DNA from: CAVZBW01 sp963773635
GTDB lineage: Bacteria > Actinomycetota > Acidimicrobiia > Acidimicrobiales > RAAP-2
Assembly (NCBI GenBank): GCA_963773635.1
Contig: CAVZBW010000002.1
Coordinates: 124,001-188,000, forward strand
DNA length: 64,000 bases
Direction: 5' to 3'
The notes beneath the pieces were generated by a model. The model saw only the letters and a list, made by a program, of their open reading frames with translations, searched no databases and was not told where the DNA came from. The translations under genes and the position numbers were made by a program. Positions 42,876-52,243 of the stretch are shown one piece after another (position 1 is the first letter of the stretch; every line of letters begins with the position of its first letter).

Positions 42876-45800
42876 CTATCGGCCTGCCGGCACCCCGTCG
42901 GAGCGCTCCGGCCAGAGAGAGGCCATCAACTCGCGCAGCTCGTCGGCTGGACGACCCCGTCCCGACAGCGCCGCCTGCAACTGGTGGACGTCCTCCCGGT
43001 AGCGGGCCTCGGGCGCCAGGCGACGCAGCCGAACCTGCGCGCTGGTCGCCAGCACCGCCGGGGCGATCCGTGCGATCGGACGGCGAGGCCCGCCCGGCCG
43101 CGTGGGCGTCACCATCACCTCGGTGATCCCGATCCGGAGGCATTCCACGCGCAGCCGTGCCAGCGACAGCAGGCCCTCGGCGGGCTCGGGCAGGGGACCG
43201 AAGCGGTCGAGCCATTCCGCCGCGATGTCGTCGACGTCGGCGGAGGTCGTCGCGCCGGCCACCCTCCGATAGGCCTCGAGACGGGTGTCCTCGCCCGGCA
43301 CGTACTCGGCCGGGAGGTGCGCGTCGCCGGGCACGTCGATCGAGACGGTGGGCACCTCGGGGCGTGGCTCGCCCTTGGCCTCGGCGACGGCCTCGGCCAC
43401 GAGTTGCACGTACAGGTCGTAGCCAACGGCGGCGATGTGGCCGGACTGGTTGGCGCCGAGGAGGTTCCCGGCCCCGCGGATCTCGAGATCACGCATGGCG
43501 ATCTTGAACCCGGCACCGAGCTCGGAGAACTCCCCCACCGTCTTGAGTCGCTCGTAGGCCTGCTCGGTCAGGACCCGATCGGACGGGTGGAACAGGTAGG
43601 CGTAGGCGCGCTGCCCGCTACGACCCACCCGACCACGGATCTGGTGGAGCTGCCCCAGTCCGAGCAGATCCGCCCGGTCCACCACGAGCGTGTTGACCGA
43701 GGGCATGTCGATGCCCGACTCGATGATGGTCGTGCACACCAAGACGTCGTGCTTCTGTTCCCAGAAGTCGAGGACGACCTGCTCGAGGCTGCCCTCGTCC
43801 ATCTGCCCGTGCGCCACCGCGACACGAGCCTCGGGCACGAGACGCCGCAGCCGATCGGCCACCGCTTCGATGTCGACGATCCGGTTGTGGACGAAGAACG
43901 TCTGCCCATCGCGCAGCAGCTCGCGGCGGAGGGCCTCCGAGACGGCAGCGTCGTCGTACTCCCCGACATACGTGAGGATCGGGCGACGGTCGGCCGGGGG
44001 GGTGTTGACCAGCGACAGGTCACGGATGCCGGTGAGCGCCATCTCGAGGGTCCTCGGGATCGGGCTCGCCGTCAGCGTCAGGACGTCGACGTTCTGCGAG
44101 AGCTGCTTGATGGCCTCCTTGTGGGTCACTCCGAAGCGCTGCTCCTCATCCACCACGAGCAACCCGAGCCGCTTGAACCGCACGTCGGAGCTGAGCAACC
44201 GGTGGGTGCCGATCACGACGTCCACCGACCCGTCGGCCAGGCCCGCGACCACCCTGTCGGCCTGACCCGGGGTGAGAAAGCGGCTCAGGGCCTCCACCCG
44301 GACCGGGAAGCCGGCAAAGCGATCCGAGAAGGTCTGGACGTGCTGCGTGGCGAGCAGCGTCGTGGGCACGAGGACCGCCACCTGCGTCCCGTCCTGTACC
44401 GCCTTGAAGGCAGCACGCACGGCTACCTCGGTCTTGCCAAACCCGACGTCGCCGCAGACGAGGCGGTCCATGGGCCGGGGTTGCTCCATGTCGGCCTTGA
44501 CCTCCGCGACCGCACGGAGCTGATCGACCGTCTCGACGTAGGGAAACGACGCCTCGAGCTCCCGTTGCCAAGGGGTGTCCGCCGAGAACGCATGGCCCGA
44601 GACCTCGAGGCGACGGCGATAGAGGGCCACGAGCTCCTCGGCGATCTCGGCGGCCGCGGCGCGAGCCCGGGCCCGGGCCCGTTGCCACTCGGCTCCGCCC
44701 ATGCGGCTGAGCGTCGGGGTCTCCCCCCCTGCGTAGGGAGTGATGGCCTCGATCTGGTCCACCGGCAGGTAGAGGCGGTCCGAGCCCCGAAACTCGAGGA
44801 GGAGGTAGTCGCGCGTGGCCCCGCCCATGGTGCGGGTGGTCACGCCGGCAAAGCGCGCGATGCCGTGCTGCCGATGCACGACGAATGCCCCCACCTGCAG
44901 GTCGTCGAAGAAGCTGCCGGTCGCTCGGGCCCGGGCGCGAGCCCGACGATGCGGCACCCGGCGGCCGGTGAGGTCCGACTCGGCCATCACCGCGACGCCG
45001 AGATCGGGAAGGGCAAAGCCTCGGGACAACGGCGAGCGGACCACCCGTGCTCCGGGGGCGGCGGAGGCGACGTCGACGACCGGGAGGACGACGCCGTGCT
45101 CGCCGAGCAGCTCGGAGAGCCGATGCGCTCCCCCGTCGGTGGACGAGCAGAGCGTCAGTGATCCGCGCGCCGAGAGCGACGCGACCTGCTCGGCAAGGCG
45201 GGTCGGGTCACCGGCCGTTCGCTCGAACCCGCGCACCGCGACCGAGGGTTGATCGGGTCCCTCGGCGACCGTGACGAGCGAGAGCACCGAGGCCGACGAG
45301 TCGGCGAGCAAACGCTCAAAAGGTAGGTGGAGGCGCGGGATCGAATCGTCCTCGCCGGGTGCCTGCGAGAACCCCCACGTCGAGGCGAGGGCGTCGGCGA
45401 GGGCGCTCTCCTCCGAGGAGAGCTCGACGGCCCGATCGCGAACCCTCCGGGGTTCGCACAGCACGACCGTCGCGGCGGGACCGAGGAAGTCGGTGGCCAG
45501 CCGCTGCTCGCCCTGGAGCCATGGCAGCCACGACTCCATTCCCTCGAACAGCTCGCCCGCCGCGAAGCGTTCCCAGGTGGCCCTCCCCCAGGGCGCCTCC
45601 GCGATCAGCGTCTCCGCCCGCGCCCGAGACGCATCCGTGGCGAAGACCTCCCGGCATCCAAAGAGCAGGACGCGGTCGATCTGCTCGACCGACCGCTGGT
45701 CGGAGGGATCGAAGACGGCCAGGCGGTCGACCTCGTCGCCCCACAGGTCGATCCGCACGGGGAGATCCGAGGTGGACGGGAAGACGTCGATGATCCCGCC

Positions 45801-46431
45801 CCGGACCGCGAGCTCGCCTCGATGGTCGACCTGGTGCTCTCGGCGGTAGCCCAGCGACACCAGGCGTTGGACCAGCGCCGAGGCGTCGAGCTCCGATCCG
45901 GACGCCACGGAGACCGGCCCCGGAACCCGCTCGCCGTCGGGCAGCGACTGGAGGAGCGCCCGCACGGAGGCCACCACCACCGCGGGAGGATCTGAGCCAG
46001 CACCGAGAAGATGCCACAGCACCGCGAGGCGCTGCCCCATGGTGTGGACCTCGGGGCTCACCCGTTCGAACGGCAGGGTGTCCCAGGCCGGCAAGAGCGC
46101 CACCGGGCCGACGACGTCCCCCACCACTCGGTCGGCGTCGGCGCCGTCCCCGGCACCGGGGCCAGACCTGCCGGGACCGCCGGACGGGCCAAGGAAGCAA
46201 CCGATGTCCTCCGCCAGCTGGTCCGCCTCGGCTGTCGTCGGCGTGACGACGACCAAGGGACCCTCTTTGCGGTGGTGCGCCAGTCCCGCCAGGACGTACG
46301 GCTGCGCGGGGCTGGCGACGGCGAGGCTGGCGCCCCGCGATCCGTGGATCTCCGCCAGGGCCGGAGCGGCGGCCAGCCGCGTCGAGCAGTGGCTCGAGGG
46401 CAGCCGGAGGGGTCTGCGACAAGGCGCTCAT
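42876..46431 (-). CDS. mfd: Transcription-repair coupling factor, N-terminal frameshift
   Basis: The main frame has the UvrB-homology module (LVVVTPTTAEADQLAEDIG), the RNA-polymerase-interacting CarD-like domain (GAFVVHRQHGIARFAGV), helicase motifs (CGDVGFGKTEVAVRA, VDEEQRFGVTHKE, TLTASPIPRTLEMAL) and a TRCF domain. The only start in that frame is TTG 46256, which would cut off the first helices. Another frame supplies MSALSQTPPAALEPLLD from ATG 46431. The two join near 46380 by loss of 2 nt or gain of 1, giving about 1185 aa. An essential-type gene with one indel near the start suggests a sequence error. Confidence 0.9.
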
Positions 46432-46447
46432 CTGGAGGTGGGGCGTC

Positions 46448-47037
46448 TCATCCCGGGCGGGCGTTGTAGCGGTTCATCGCGTGCTCGACGCCCTCGACCA
46501 CCATGGCCTCCAGCGCCTCGGTGGCCTCCTCCACCGCCGGGTCGAGGAGGCTGCGCTCCGACCGGGACGGCCGCCGGAGGACGAAGTCGGCCCCCGTCAT
46601 GGTGCCGGGGGGCTTGCCGATCCCGATGCGGACTCGGGCGAAGTCCGTCGTGTGGAGGTGCGACCGGACGGAGGCAAGGCCGTTGTGCCCCGCCATGCCT
46701 CCACCGAGCTTCACCTTGACCCGCCCGGGGGCCAGGTCGAGATCGTCGTGCACCACCACCAGCCGAGCCGGATCCTCGATCCCAAAGCGGCGGGCCAACG
46801 CTCCGACGGCCACCCCGGACTCGTTCATGTAGGTCGTCGGGACCGCAAGGGCCACGCGGGAGTGGCTCACGCGGGCCTCCCCCACCGAGGCCCGGAGCCG
46901 GCGATCGGCCCGCAGGCGGGCACCGTGGCGCGCGGCAAACCGCTCGACCGCCGCCGCGCCGAGGTTGTGCCGGGTGCCGTCGAATTCGGAACCGGGATTG
47001 CCGAGGCCGACGACCAGGACGTCGGCGGGCGCGCCAC
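46448..47037 (-). CDS. pth: Peptidyl-tRNA hydrolase, N-terminal frameshift
   Basis: Pth frees tRNA from drop-off peptidyl-tRNA. The frame reads LVVGLGNPGSEFDGTRHNLG (catalytic His in TRHN), VPTTYMNESG, VHDDLDLAPG and GGMAGHNGLASV. It has no ATG, GTG or TTG between its motif and the upstream TAA. GTG 47037, preceded by AAGGA, is in another frame and would read VARP-ADVLVVGLG if one base were added near 47020-47030. A single deletion is thus likely. It lies between rplY and mfd as in other Actinobacteria. Confidence 0.88.
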
Positions 47038-47086
47038 GGCGATCCTTGGACGACCCCGCCCGTCCGGCGAGGATGCGGCGCAGTCC

Positions 47087-47755
47087 TTATCCCTCTGCGC
47101 CCGCTGAGGTCGAGCCCTCGCCCGGCGACGTGCCGCCCGCCTCGCCCTCGGCGCCGGTTTCCGCCCCCTCCTCGCCCTCGCCGGCCGCCACGGCCTGGAC
47201 CCGGGGGGGCTGGCCGATGGCCACGGGCGCCTCGGGGTCGAGCTCGGTGGTGACGTTGGCCGGCAACACCAGATCCGCGACCCTGATCGAGCCACCGATC
47301 GCGAGGCTGGACACATCGGCCTCGATGCCGGTCGGGATGGCTGCCGGGAGGGCCCTGACCGGCAACATGAAGAGCTGCTGCTCGACCATGCCGTCGCCGT
47401 GGGCCACCTCCGTGGCCTCGCCCACCAGGGTCACGGGAACCTCGGCCGAGATCACCTCGTCGCGCCGCACTATCTGGAAGTCCACGTGCGTGACCGTTCC
47501 GAGCACGGGATCACGCTGCAGCACCCGGGCCAGGGTCAGGTAGCTCTCGCCGTCCGCCTGCAGCGTGAGCAGAGCATTGGTCCCGGCCTCGCCGGTCAAC
47601 GCCACCCGCAGCTCGCGGGCGACGACCGAGACCGACAAGGGCTCCATACCGTGCCCGTAGAGGACCCCGGGGATCCGGCCCGAAGCGCGCAGCCGCCTCG
47701 AGGCCCGGGTGCCGCTCGCACGGCCGAGCTCGGCAGTCAACATGATGTCGGGCAT
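47087..47755 (-). CDS. rplY: Ribosomal protein bL25 (Ctc form)
   Basis: The 222-aa CTC-type L25 has the 5S rRNA-binding domain (TAELGRASGTRASRRLRASG, IPGVLYGHG, VDFQIVRRDEVI) and the TL5/Ctc C-terminal beta domain (LVGEATEVAHGDGMVEQQL). It ends with an acidic Glu/Gly/Ala tail. ATG 47755 follows GAGGAG by 5 nt. It binds 5S rRNA in the large subunit; the long form is linked to stress in Gram-positive bacteria. Confidence 0.93.
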   Translation of the reverse strand: MPDIMLTAELGRASGTRASRRLRASGRIPGVLYGHGMEPLSVSVVARELRVALTGEAGTNALLTLQADGESYLTLARVLQRDPVLGTVTHVDFQIVRRDEVISAEVPVTLVGEATEVAHGDGMVEQQLFMLPVRALPAAIPTGIEADVSSLAIGGSIRVADLVLPANVTTELDPEAPVAIGQPPRVQAVAAGEGEEGAETGAEGEAGGTSPGEGSTSAGAEG

Positions 47756-47901
47756 GGCGGTCTCCTCGATCGGTCTGCCGGTGCGGGCGTGGCGACCGCA
47801 CGAGAAGGGGGACTGCTCGGCGTCGCGCTCCGCTGGGCACCGGGCGTCAGCGGCCGGCCATCAAGTGTAGCCGAGGACCGCCTGGTCGGGCCCCCGGCGT
47901 C

Positions 47902-48873
47902 TCACGCCAGGTTTTCGCCGCCGAAGATCTCCGAGACCGAGCTGTCCTCGAAGACGGCATCGATCGCGTGGGCGATGATCTTGGAAGTCGACAGCACCTC
48001 TAGCTTGTCAAATGTCCGGTCGGACGGCACGGGGAGCGTGTCCGTCACGATGACACGGGAGATGGCCGCAGCCTTGAGCCGATCCACGGCGGAGTCCGAG
48101 AGGACGGGGTGGGTGGCCATCGCCCACACGTCCGCCGCGCCGGCCTCGACGAGTCGATCGGCGGCCGCGCAGATCGTGCCGGCCGTGTCGATGATGTCGT
48201 CGATCAGCACACAGTGCCGCCCCTCGACCTCGCCGACGACCTGGCGGGCCTCGACCTGATTGACGGTGCCACGGGGTCGGCGCTTGTGGACGAGGGCGAG
48301 GTCCGCGTTGAGGTGCTGGCTGAAGCGCTCGGCCACCTTGACCCGGCCGGCGTCGGGTGCGACCACGACCAGGTCGCCGTCGACCCGCGTCCTCAGGTAG
48401 TCCTCGAGGACGGGGGCGGCGGTCAGGTGATCGAACGGGACGTCGAAGAACCCCTGGACCTGCCCCGAGTGGAGGTCCACGCTCATCACGCGCTCGGCTC
48501 CGGCCACCGAGAGCATGTCGGCGACCAGCTTGGCCGTGATCGGCTCGCGACCCGTCGACTTGCGATCCTGACGGGAGTACCCGTAATAGGGACAGACCGC
48601 GGTGATGCGCTTGGCGGAGGCCCGCTTGGCGGCGTCGATCATGATGAACTGCTCCATGAGCGCGTCGTTCACCGGGTGGTAGTGCGTCTGGACGATAAAG
48701 ACGTCGCAGCCCCGGACGGAGCTCTCGTAGCGGCAGTGGATCTCGCCGTTGGCGAATTCTCGGAGGTTCACCCCTCCGAGCTCCACGCCCAGATGCTTGG
48801 CGATCTGCTCCGCCAGCTCGGGATGCGAGCGCCCCGATACGAGGACCAGTCGACGTCGGGGTATCAGCTCCAC
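47902..48873 (-). CDS. prs: Ribose-phosphate pyrophosphokinase
   Basis: The 323-aa class I PRPP synthetase shows FANGEIHCRYESSVRG, DLHSGQVQGFFDVPFD, the flexible-loop region VAPDAGRVKVAERFS and the PRPP loop VLIDDIIDTAGT. It makes PRPP from ribose-5-phosphate and ATP. It begins at GTG 48873, 28 bp after the glmU stop. Confidence 0.96.
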   Translation of the reverse strand: MELIPRRRLVLVSGRSHPELAEQIAKHLGVELGGVNLREFANGEIHCRYESSVRGCDVFIVQTHYHPVNDALMEQFIMIDAAKRASAKRITAVCPYYGYSRQDRKSTGREPITAKLVADMLSVAGAERVMSVDLHSGQVQGFFDVPFDHLTAAPVLEDYLRTRVDGDLVVVAPDAGRVKVAERFSQHLNADLALVHKRRPRGTVNQVEARQVVGEVEGRHCVLIDDIIDTAGTICAAADRLVEAGAADVWAMATHPVLSDSAVDRLKAAAISRVIVTDTLPVPSDRTFDKLEVLSTSKIIAHAIDAVFEDSSVSEIFGGENLA

Positions 48874-48901
48874 GCCCCGACGCTACCTCGCCGGGCGACG
48901 C

Positions 48902-50056
48902 CTATTTCCCGCCGGGCTCCCCGCCAGCCTCGCCGGCCCGGTCGGCCCGGTCATCCGGGTCGGCCCGGTCGGGCAGGACCTGAAACGGCGGGACGACGGC
49001 GCCCTCGGCTACGACCGATCCGGGGCCCAGGACGGCGAACGGCCCGACTTCACAACCGGCGCCCACCTCGGCCCGCGTGCACACGCTCTGGCGCACCTCG
49101 GCCCCCGCCCCGACCCTGGTGTCGGTGAGCGTGGTCGACGGGCCGATCTCCGCCCCCTCGGCGATCTCGCAGGCACCCCGCAGGACGACGCCCGGGAGCA
49201 GCGACACGTCCCGGGCGAGCCGGACCTCGGCATCCACGTAGGTGCTCTCGGGGTCCCACATGGTGACGCCCCGTCGCATCCAGCGCTCGTTGATCCTCTC
49301 CCGCAGGACGGCATCGGCGATGGCCAGCTGGGCGCGGTCGTTCACCCCGGCCACCTCCATGGGGTCCGCCACGACCAGGGCGGTCACCCGATGGCCGGCC
49401 TCGTGCAGCACGGCGACGACGTCGGTGAGGTAATACTCGCTCTGGGCGTTGAGGGGCCGCAGGCGGCGGAGCGCCGGTGCGAGCAGGCTGCGGCGAAAGC
49501 AGTACACCGACGTGTTGATCTCGGAGATCCCGAGCTCCTCGTCCGTGGCGTCCGCCTGCTCCACCACGCGCACGACATCGCCTTCTCGCCCGCGCACCAC
49601 CCGGCCATAGCCGCCGGGGTGCTCCACCACGGCCGTGAGCACGGTGGCGGCCGCGTCCTCGGCCCGGTGGTGGCGTACGAGGGCGGCGAGGGTGGGGGGT
49701 CGCAGCAACGGCGTATCGCCCGGAAGGACGACCACGTCCACGTCCTCGGCTGCGTCGTCCGGGATGCCCGTGAGCGCCACCGCCGTCGCGTCGCCGGTGC
49801 CCCGCTGAGTGGCCTGCTCGACGAACTCGATGCTCAGGTTGCCGGGGGCCTGCTCGCTCAACGCCTTGGTCACCCAGCTGGCCCGGTGCCCAACGACGAC
49901 CACCACCCGGGCCACGTCGAGCTCGGCCAAAGCGTCGAGCACGTGAAGGACCATCGGCCGGCCGCACAACCGATGGAGCGGCTTGGGCCGCTCGGAGAGC
50001 ATCCGTGTGCCCTCGCCGGCGGCCAGCACCACCGCAGTGAGGGGTCGCTGAGCCAT
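48902..50056 (-). CDS. glmU: GlmU with truncated acetyltransferase domain
   Basis: The 384-aa protein has a complete N-acetylglucosamine-1-phosphate uridylyltransferase domain (VVLAAGEGTRMLSERPKPLH, VVVLPGDTPLLRP, VEQATQRGTGDATAVA, GVNDRAQLA). The left-handed helix begins (TYVDAEVRLARD, EIGPSTTLTDTRVGAGAEV) but stops after VGPFAVLGPGSVV. In standard GlmU (about 450-490 aa) this site reads GPFARLRPG and is followed by the catalytic Arg, Lys, His and NYDG motifs; none is present. With prs 28 bp downstream, nothing is left to encode them. It probably makes UDP-GlcNAc only when given GlcNAc-1-P from elsewhere. Confidence 0.9.
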   Translation of the reverse strand: MAQRPLTAVVLAAGEGTRMLSERPKPLHRLCGRPMVLHVLDALAELDVARVVVVVGHRASWVTKALSEQAPGNLSIEFVEQATQRGTGDATAVALTGIPDDAAEDVDVVVLPGDTPLLRPPTLAALVRHHRAEDAAATVLTAVVEHPGGYGRVVRGREGDVVRVVEQADATDEELGISEINTSVYCFRRSLLAPALRRLRPLNAQSEYYLTDVVAVLHEAGHRVTALVVADPMEVAGVNDRAQLAIADAVLRERINERWMRRGVTMWDPESTYVDAEVRLARDVSLLPGVVLRGACEIAEGAEIGPSTTLTDTRVGAGAEVRQSVCTRAEVGAGCEVGPFAVLGPGSVVAEGAVVPPFQVLPDRADPDDRADRAGEAGGEPGGK

Positions 50057-50103
50057 GGCGACATTCTCTCTCGCCGACCGGCCGGGGCGCGACACCCCGC
50101 CGG

Positions 50104-51015
50104 ATGAGTAGCGTCTCCGAGGTGGAGCGCATCCCCTACGACGAATTCGCGTTGTTCCACGAAAACGCCGAGGAGTTTGGCCTTCCCTACGGCGGGCCGC
50201 CGGAGGTGCGCCGGGAGGCGGTCGAGGTCGAACCCGGCAGACACGTGAGCGCCCTCGTCTGGGGGCACGACGAACCCGAGCTCGTGCTCCTGCACGGAGG
50301 AGCACAAAACGCCCACACCTGGGACACGGTGGCCATGGCGCTCGGCAGGCCCCTGGTGGCGATCGACCTCCCCGGCCACGGTCACTCGGGTCGCCCGCCC
50401 GCGGGCGCGCAGGCCGTCGGCCAGCACGCCACCGACGTGGCGGGGGCCATCGAGGCGCTCGCTCCGCAGGCCGCCGCGGTGGTCGGTATGTCCCTCGGGG
50501 GGCTCACCGCTCTGGCGTTGAGCCAGCGCCGGCCGGACCTCGTCCGCCGGATGGTCCTCGTGGACGTGACGCCGGGCGTCGACGAGGGCAAGGCCGGCCA
50601 CATCGTGGCCTTTGTCAACGGCCCCGAGAGCTTCGACAGCTTCGACGAGATCCTGGCCCGGACGATCGAGTTCAACCCGACGCGCTCGGTGTCCTCCCTC
50701 CGGCGAGGCATCCTGCACAACGCGCTCCAGCGGGAGGACGGGACCTGGGTCTGGCGCTATGCGCGGTTCCGGGAGGGGGGCGCCACGATGCCCCCGGACT
50801 TTGGCGACCTGTGGGGTGCCGTGTCGGCCTTCCGCGGACCCATCATGCTCTTGCGCGGCACCGCGGAGGGATCGGTCGTGAGCGACGCCGACGAGGCGGA
50901 GCTGCTCAGGCTGGCCCCGGCGGCACGTGTCGAGCGGGTGGCCGGGGCGGGGCACAGCGTCCAGGGAGACCAGCCTCTCGTGCTGGCGCACCTGATCGAG
51001 GACTTTGTGAGCTGA
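50104..51015 (+). CDS. Alpha/beta hydrolase
   Basis: The 303-aa protein shows ELVLLHGGAQNAHTWDTVA, IDLPGHGHSG, the nucleophile elbow VVGMSLGGLTALAL and a catalytic His in VAGAGHSVQGDQP, all typical of the alpha/beta hydrolase fold. It has no signal peptide. The family is broad (esterases, C-C hydrolases), and the substrate is unknown. ATG 50104 is near the glmU start in divergent orientation, with 47 bp between. Confidence 0.85.
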   Translation: MSSVSEVERIPYDEFALFHENAEEFGLPYGGPPEVRREAVEVEPGRHVSALVWGHDEPELVLLHGGAQNAHTWDTVAMALGRPLVAIDLPGHGHSGRPPAGAQAVGQHATDVAGAIEALAPQAAAVVGMSLGGLTALALSQRRPDLVRRMVLVDVTPGVDEGKAGHIVAFVNGPESFDSFDEILARTIEFNPTRSVSSLRRGILHNALQREDGTWVWRYARFREGGATMPPDFGDLWGAVSAFRGPIMLLRGTAEGSVVSDADEAELLRLAPAARVERVAGAGHSVQGDQPLVLAHLIEDFVS

Positions 51016-51077
51016 CCCGGACGCCGGTGAGCGAGCTGCCCGCCCGCGGTCGGCGGCTGGGCCGGAGGTCTGCAGGC

Positions 51078-51527
51078 ATGCAAGTAGCCTCTGAGCTGGT
51101 GGTGAAGCCGAATTGGTGGTCGCCTCGTGCCCTGTCCCTCCATTTCACCGTGGTCATCGTGGTGGGCGGGTGCGTCGCCCTGTGCTGGTGGCAGGTCACC
51201 CGAGCCGTCGGGGGGAACGACCTCAGCTGGGCCTACGTGTTTGAGTGGCCCTTTTTTGCGGGGTACGCAGTCTTCCTGTGGTGGAGGCTGGTCCACGAGC
51301 CCCCCACCGAGGAGGATGCCTCGGCCCCCTCGGCGGGGGCGGGCGTGCCTCGTCGGGCAACGCCGGGTTCGCCGCCGCCAACGGCCGACGAGGGGCCGGC
51401 CACGTTGGCGCGGCGCGGGCCCGGGCCCACCTCCGACGAGCTCGACGATCCCGACGCGGAAGAGCGCGAGGCCTATAACCGCTACCTCGCCGAGCTCGAC
51501 GCTCGTGGCCGCCGCAGCCGGTGGTAG
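51078..51527 (+). CDS. Conserved actinobacterial two-span membrane protein
   Basis: The 149-aa protein has an aromatic amphipathic start (VVKPNWWSPRALSLH), a first span (FTVVIVVGGCVALCWWQV) and a second (SWAYVFEWPFFAGYAVFLWW), then a Pro/Ala-rich, acidic cytoplasmic tail ending EREAYNRYLAELDARGRRSRW. Similar proteins occur across Actinobacteria with no known function. ATG 51078 is chosen. The gene overlaps the LON-domain gene by 7 bp, so the two are coupled. Confidence 0.75.
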   Translation: MQVASELVVKPNWWSPRALSLHFTVVIVVGGCVALCWWQVTRAVGGNDLSWAYVFEWPFFAGYAVFLWWRLVHEPPTEEDASAPSAGAGVPRRATPGSPPPTADEGPATLARRGPGPTSDELDDPDAEEREAYNRYLAELDARGRRSRW

Positions 51528-52216
51528 GGGTGACGTCGGATATCGCCATCCCGCGGCGGATGCCGATGTTTCCCCTGGGCACCGTGCTGTTCCCCGAGCT
51601 CCCGCTCCTGCTGCACGTGTTCGAGCCGCGCTACCGGGCCCTGGTGCGCGACTGCTTGGACTCGGACCACGAGTTTGGCGTCGTCCTGATCACGCGCGGC
51701 TCGGAGGTGGGCGGCGGCGACCAGCGGGCACTGGTGGGGACCGTCGCCAGGATCGAGGGCGCCAGGCCACTGCCCGACGGCCGCTGGGTCCTGGCCACGA
51801 GGGGACGTCAGCGAATCACCGTGGTGCAGTGGCTACCCGAGGACCCCTACCCCTGTGCAATGGTTCGCGCCGACGCCGATCCCACGCCTCCCGAACCGGG
51901 CCCGCGGTCACGTAAGGCCTGGTCGGCCGAGATGCAGCGAGCCGAGAGCGCCGTCCGGCGTTGCCGGGCGCTCCTCTCGGAGCTCGGCCAGAGCTCCGCC
52001 CTGCCCCCCGACCTCGCCCTGGACGAGGAGCCGGTGTCCGCAGCGTGGCAGTTGTGCGGCCTCTCACCGGTGACTGCATTCGACGCACAGCGGCTCCTCG
52101 AGGTGGATGATGTTGCGCAACGCATGCGCCTGCTCATCTTGCTCATGGACCAGCTGTCGGACGATCTCACGAGGATGCTGGGGGGTGCCGGAGAGTCAGG
52201 ACCCGCACCCTTGTAG
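51521..52216 (+). CDS. LON N-terminal (substrate-binding) domain protein
   Basis: The 231-aa protein matches the stand-alone Lon N domain: MPMFPLGTVLFPELPLLLHV, FEPRYRALVRDCL, FGVVLITRGSEVGGGD and GTVARIEGARPLPDGRW. It lacks the ATPase and protease parts of Lon. In Lon this domain selects substrates; for free-standing forms the role is unclear. GTG 51521 lies within the end of the preceding gene. Confidence 0.85.
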   Translation: MVGVTSDIAIPRRMPMFPLGTVLFPELPLLLHVFEPRYRALVRDCLDSDHEFGVVLITRGSEVGGGDQRALVGTVARIEGARPLPDGRWVLATRGRQRITVVQWLPEDPYPCAMVRADADPTPPEPGPRSRKAWSAEMQRAESAVRRCRALLSELGQSSALPPDLALDEEPVSAAWQLCGLSPVTAFDAQRLLEVDDVAQRMRLLILLMDQLSDDLTRMLGGAGESGPAPL

Positions 52217-52243
52217 CCCCAAGCGCGTGCTAACAAGTAGAAA

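Noticed and set aside
51078..51527. SURF1-like assembly factor
   Set aside because: The two spans and size are similar, but the conserved SURF1 motifs and large exported loop are absent.
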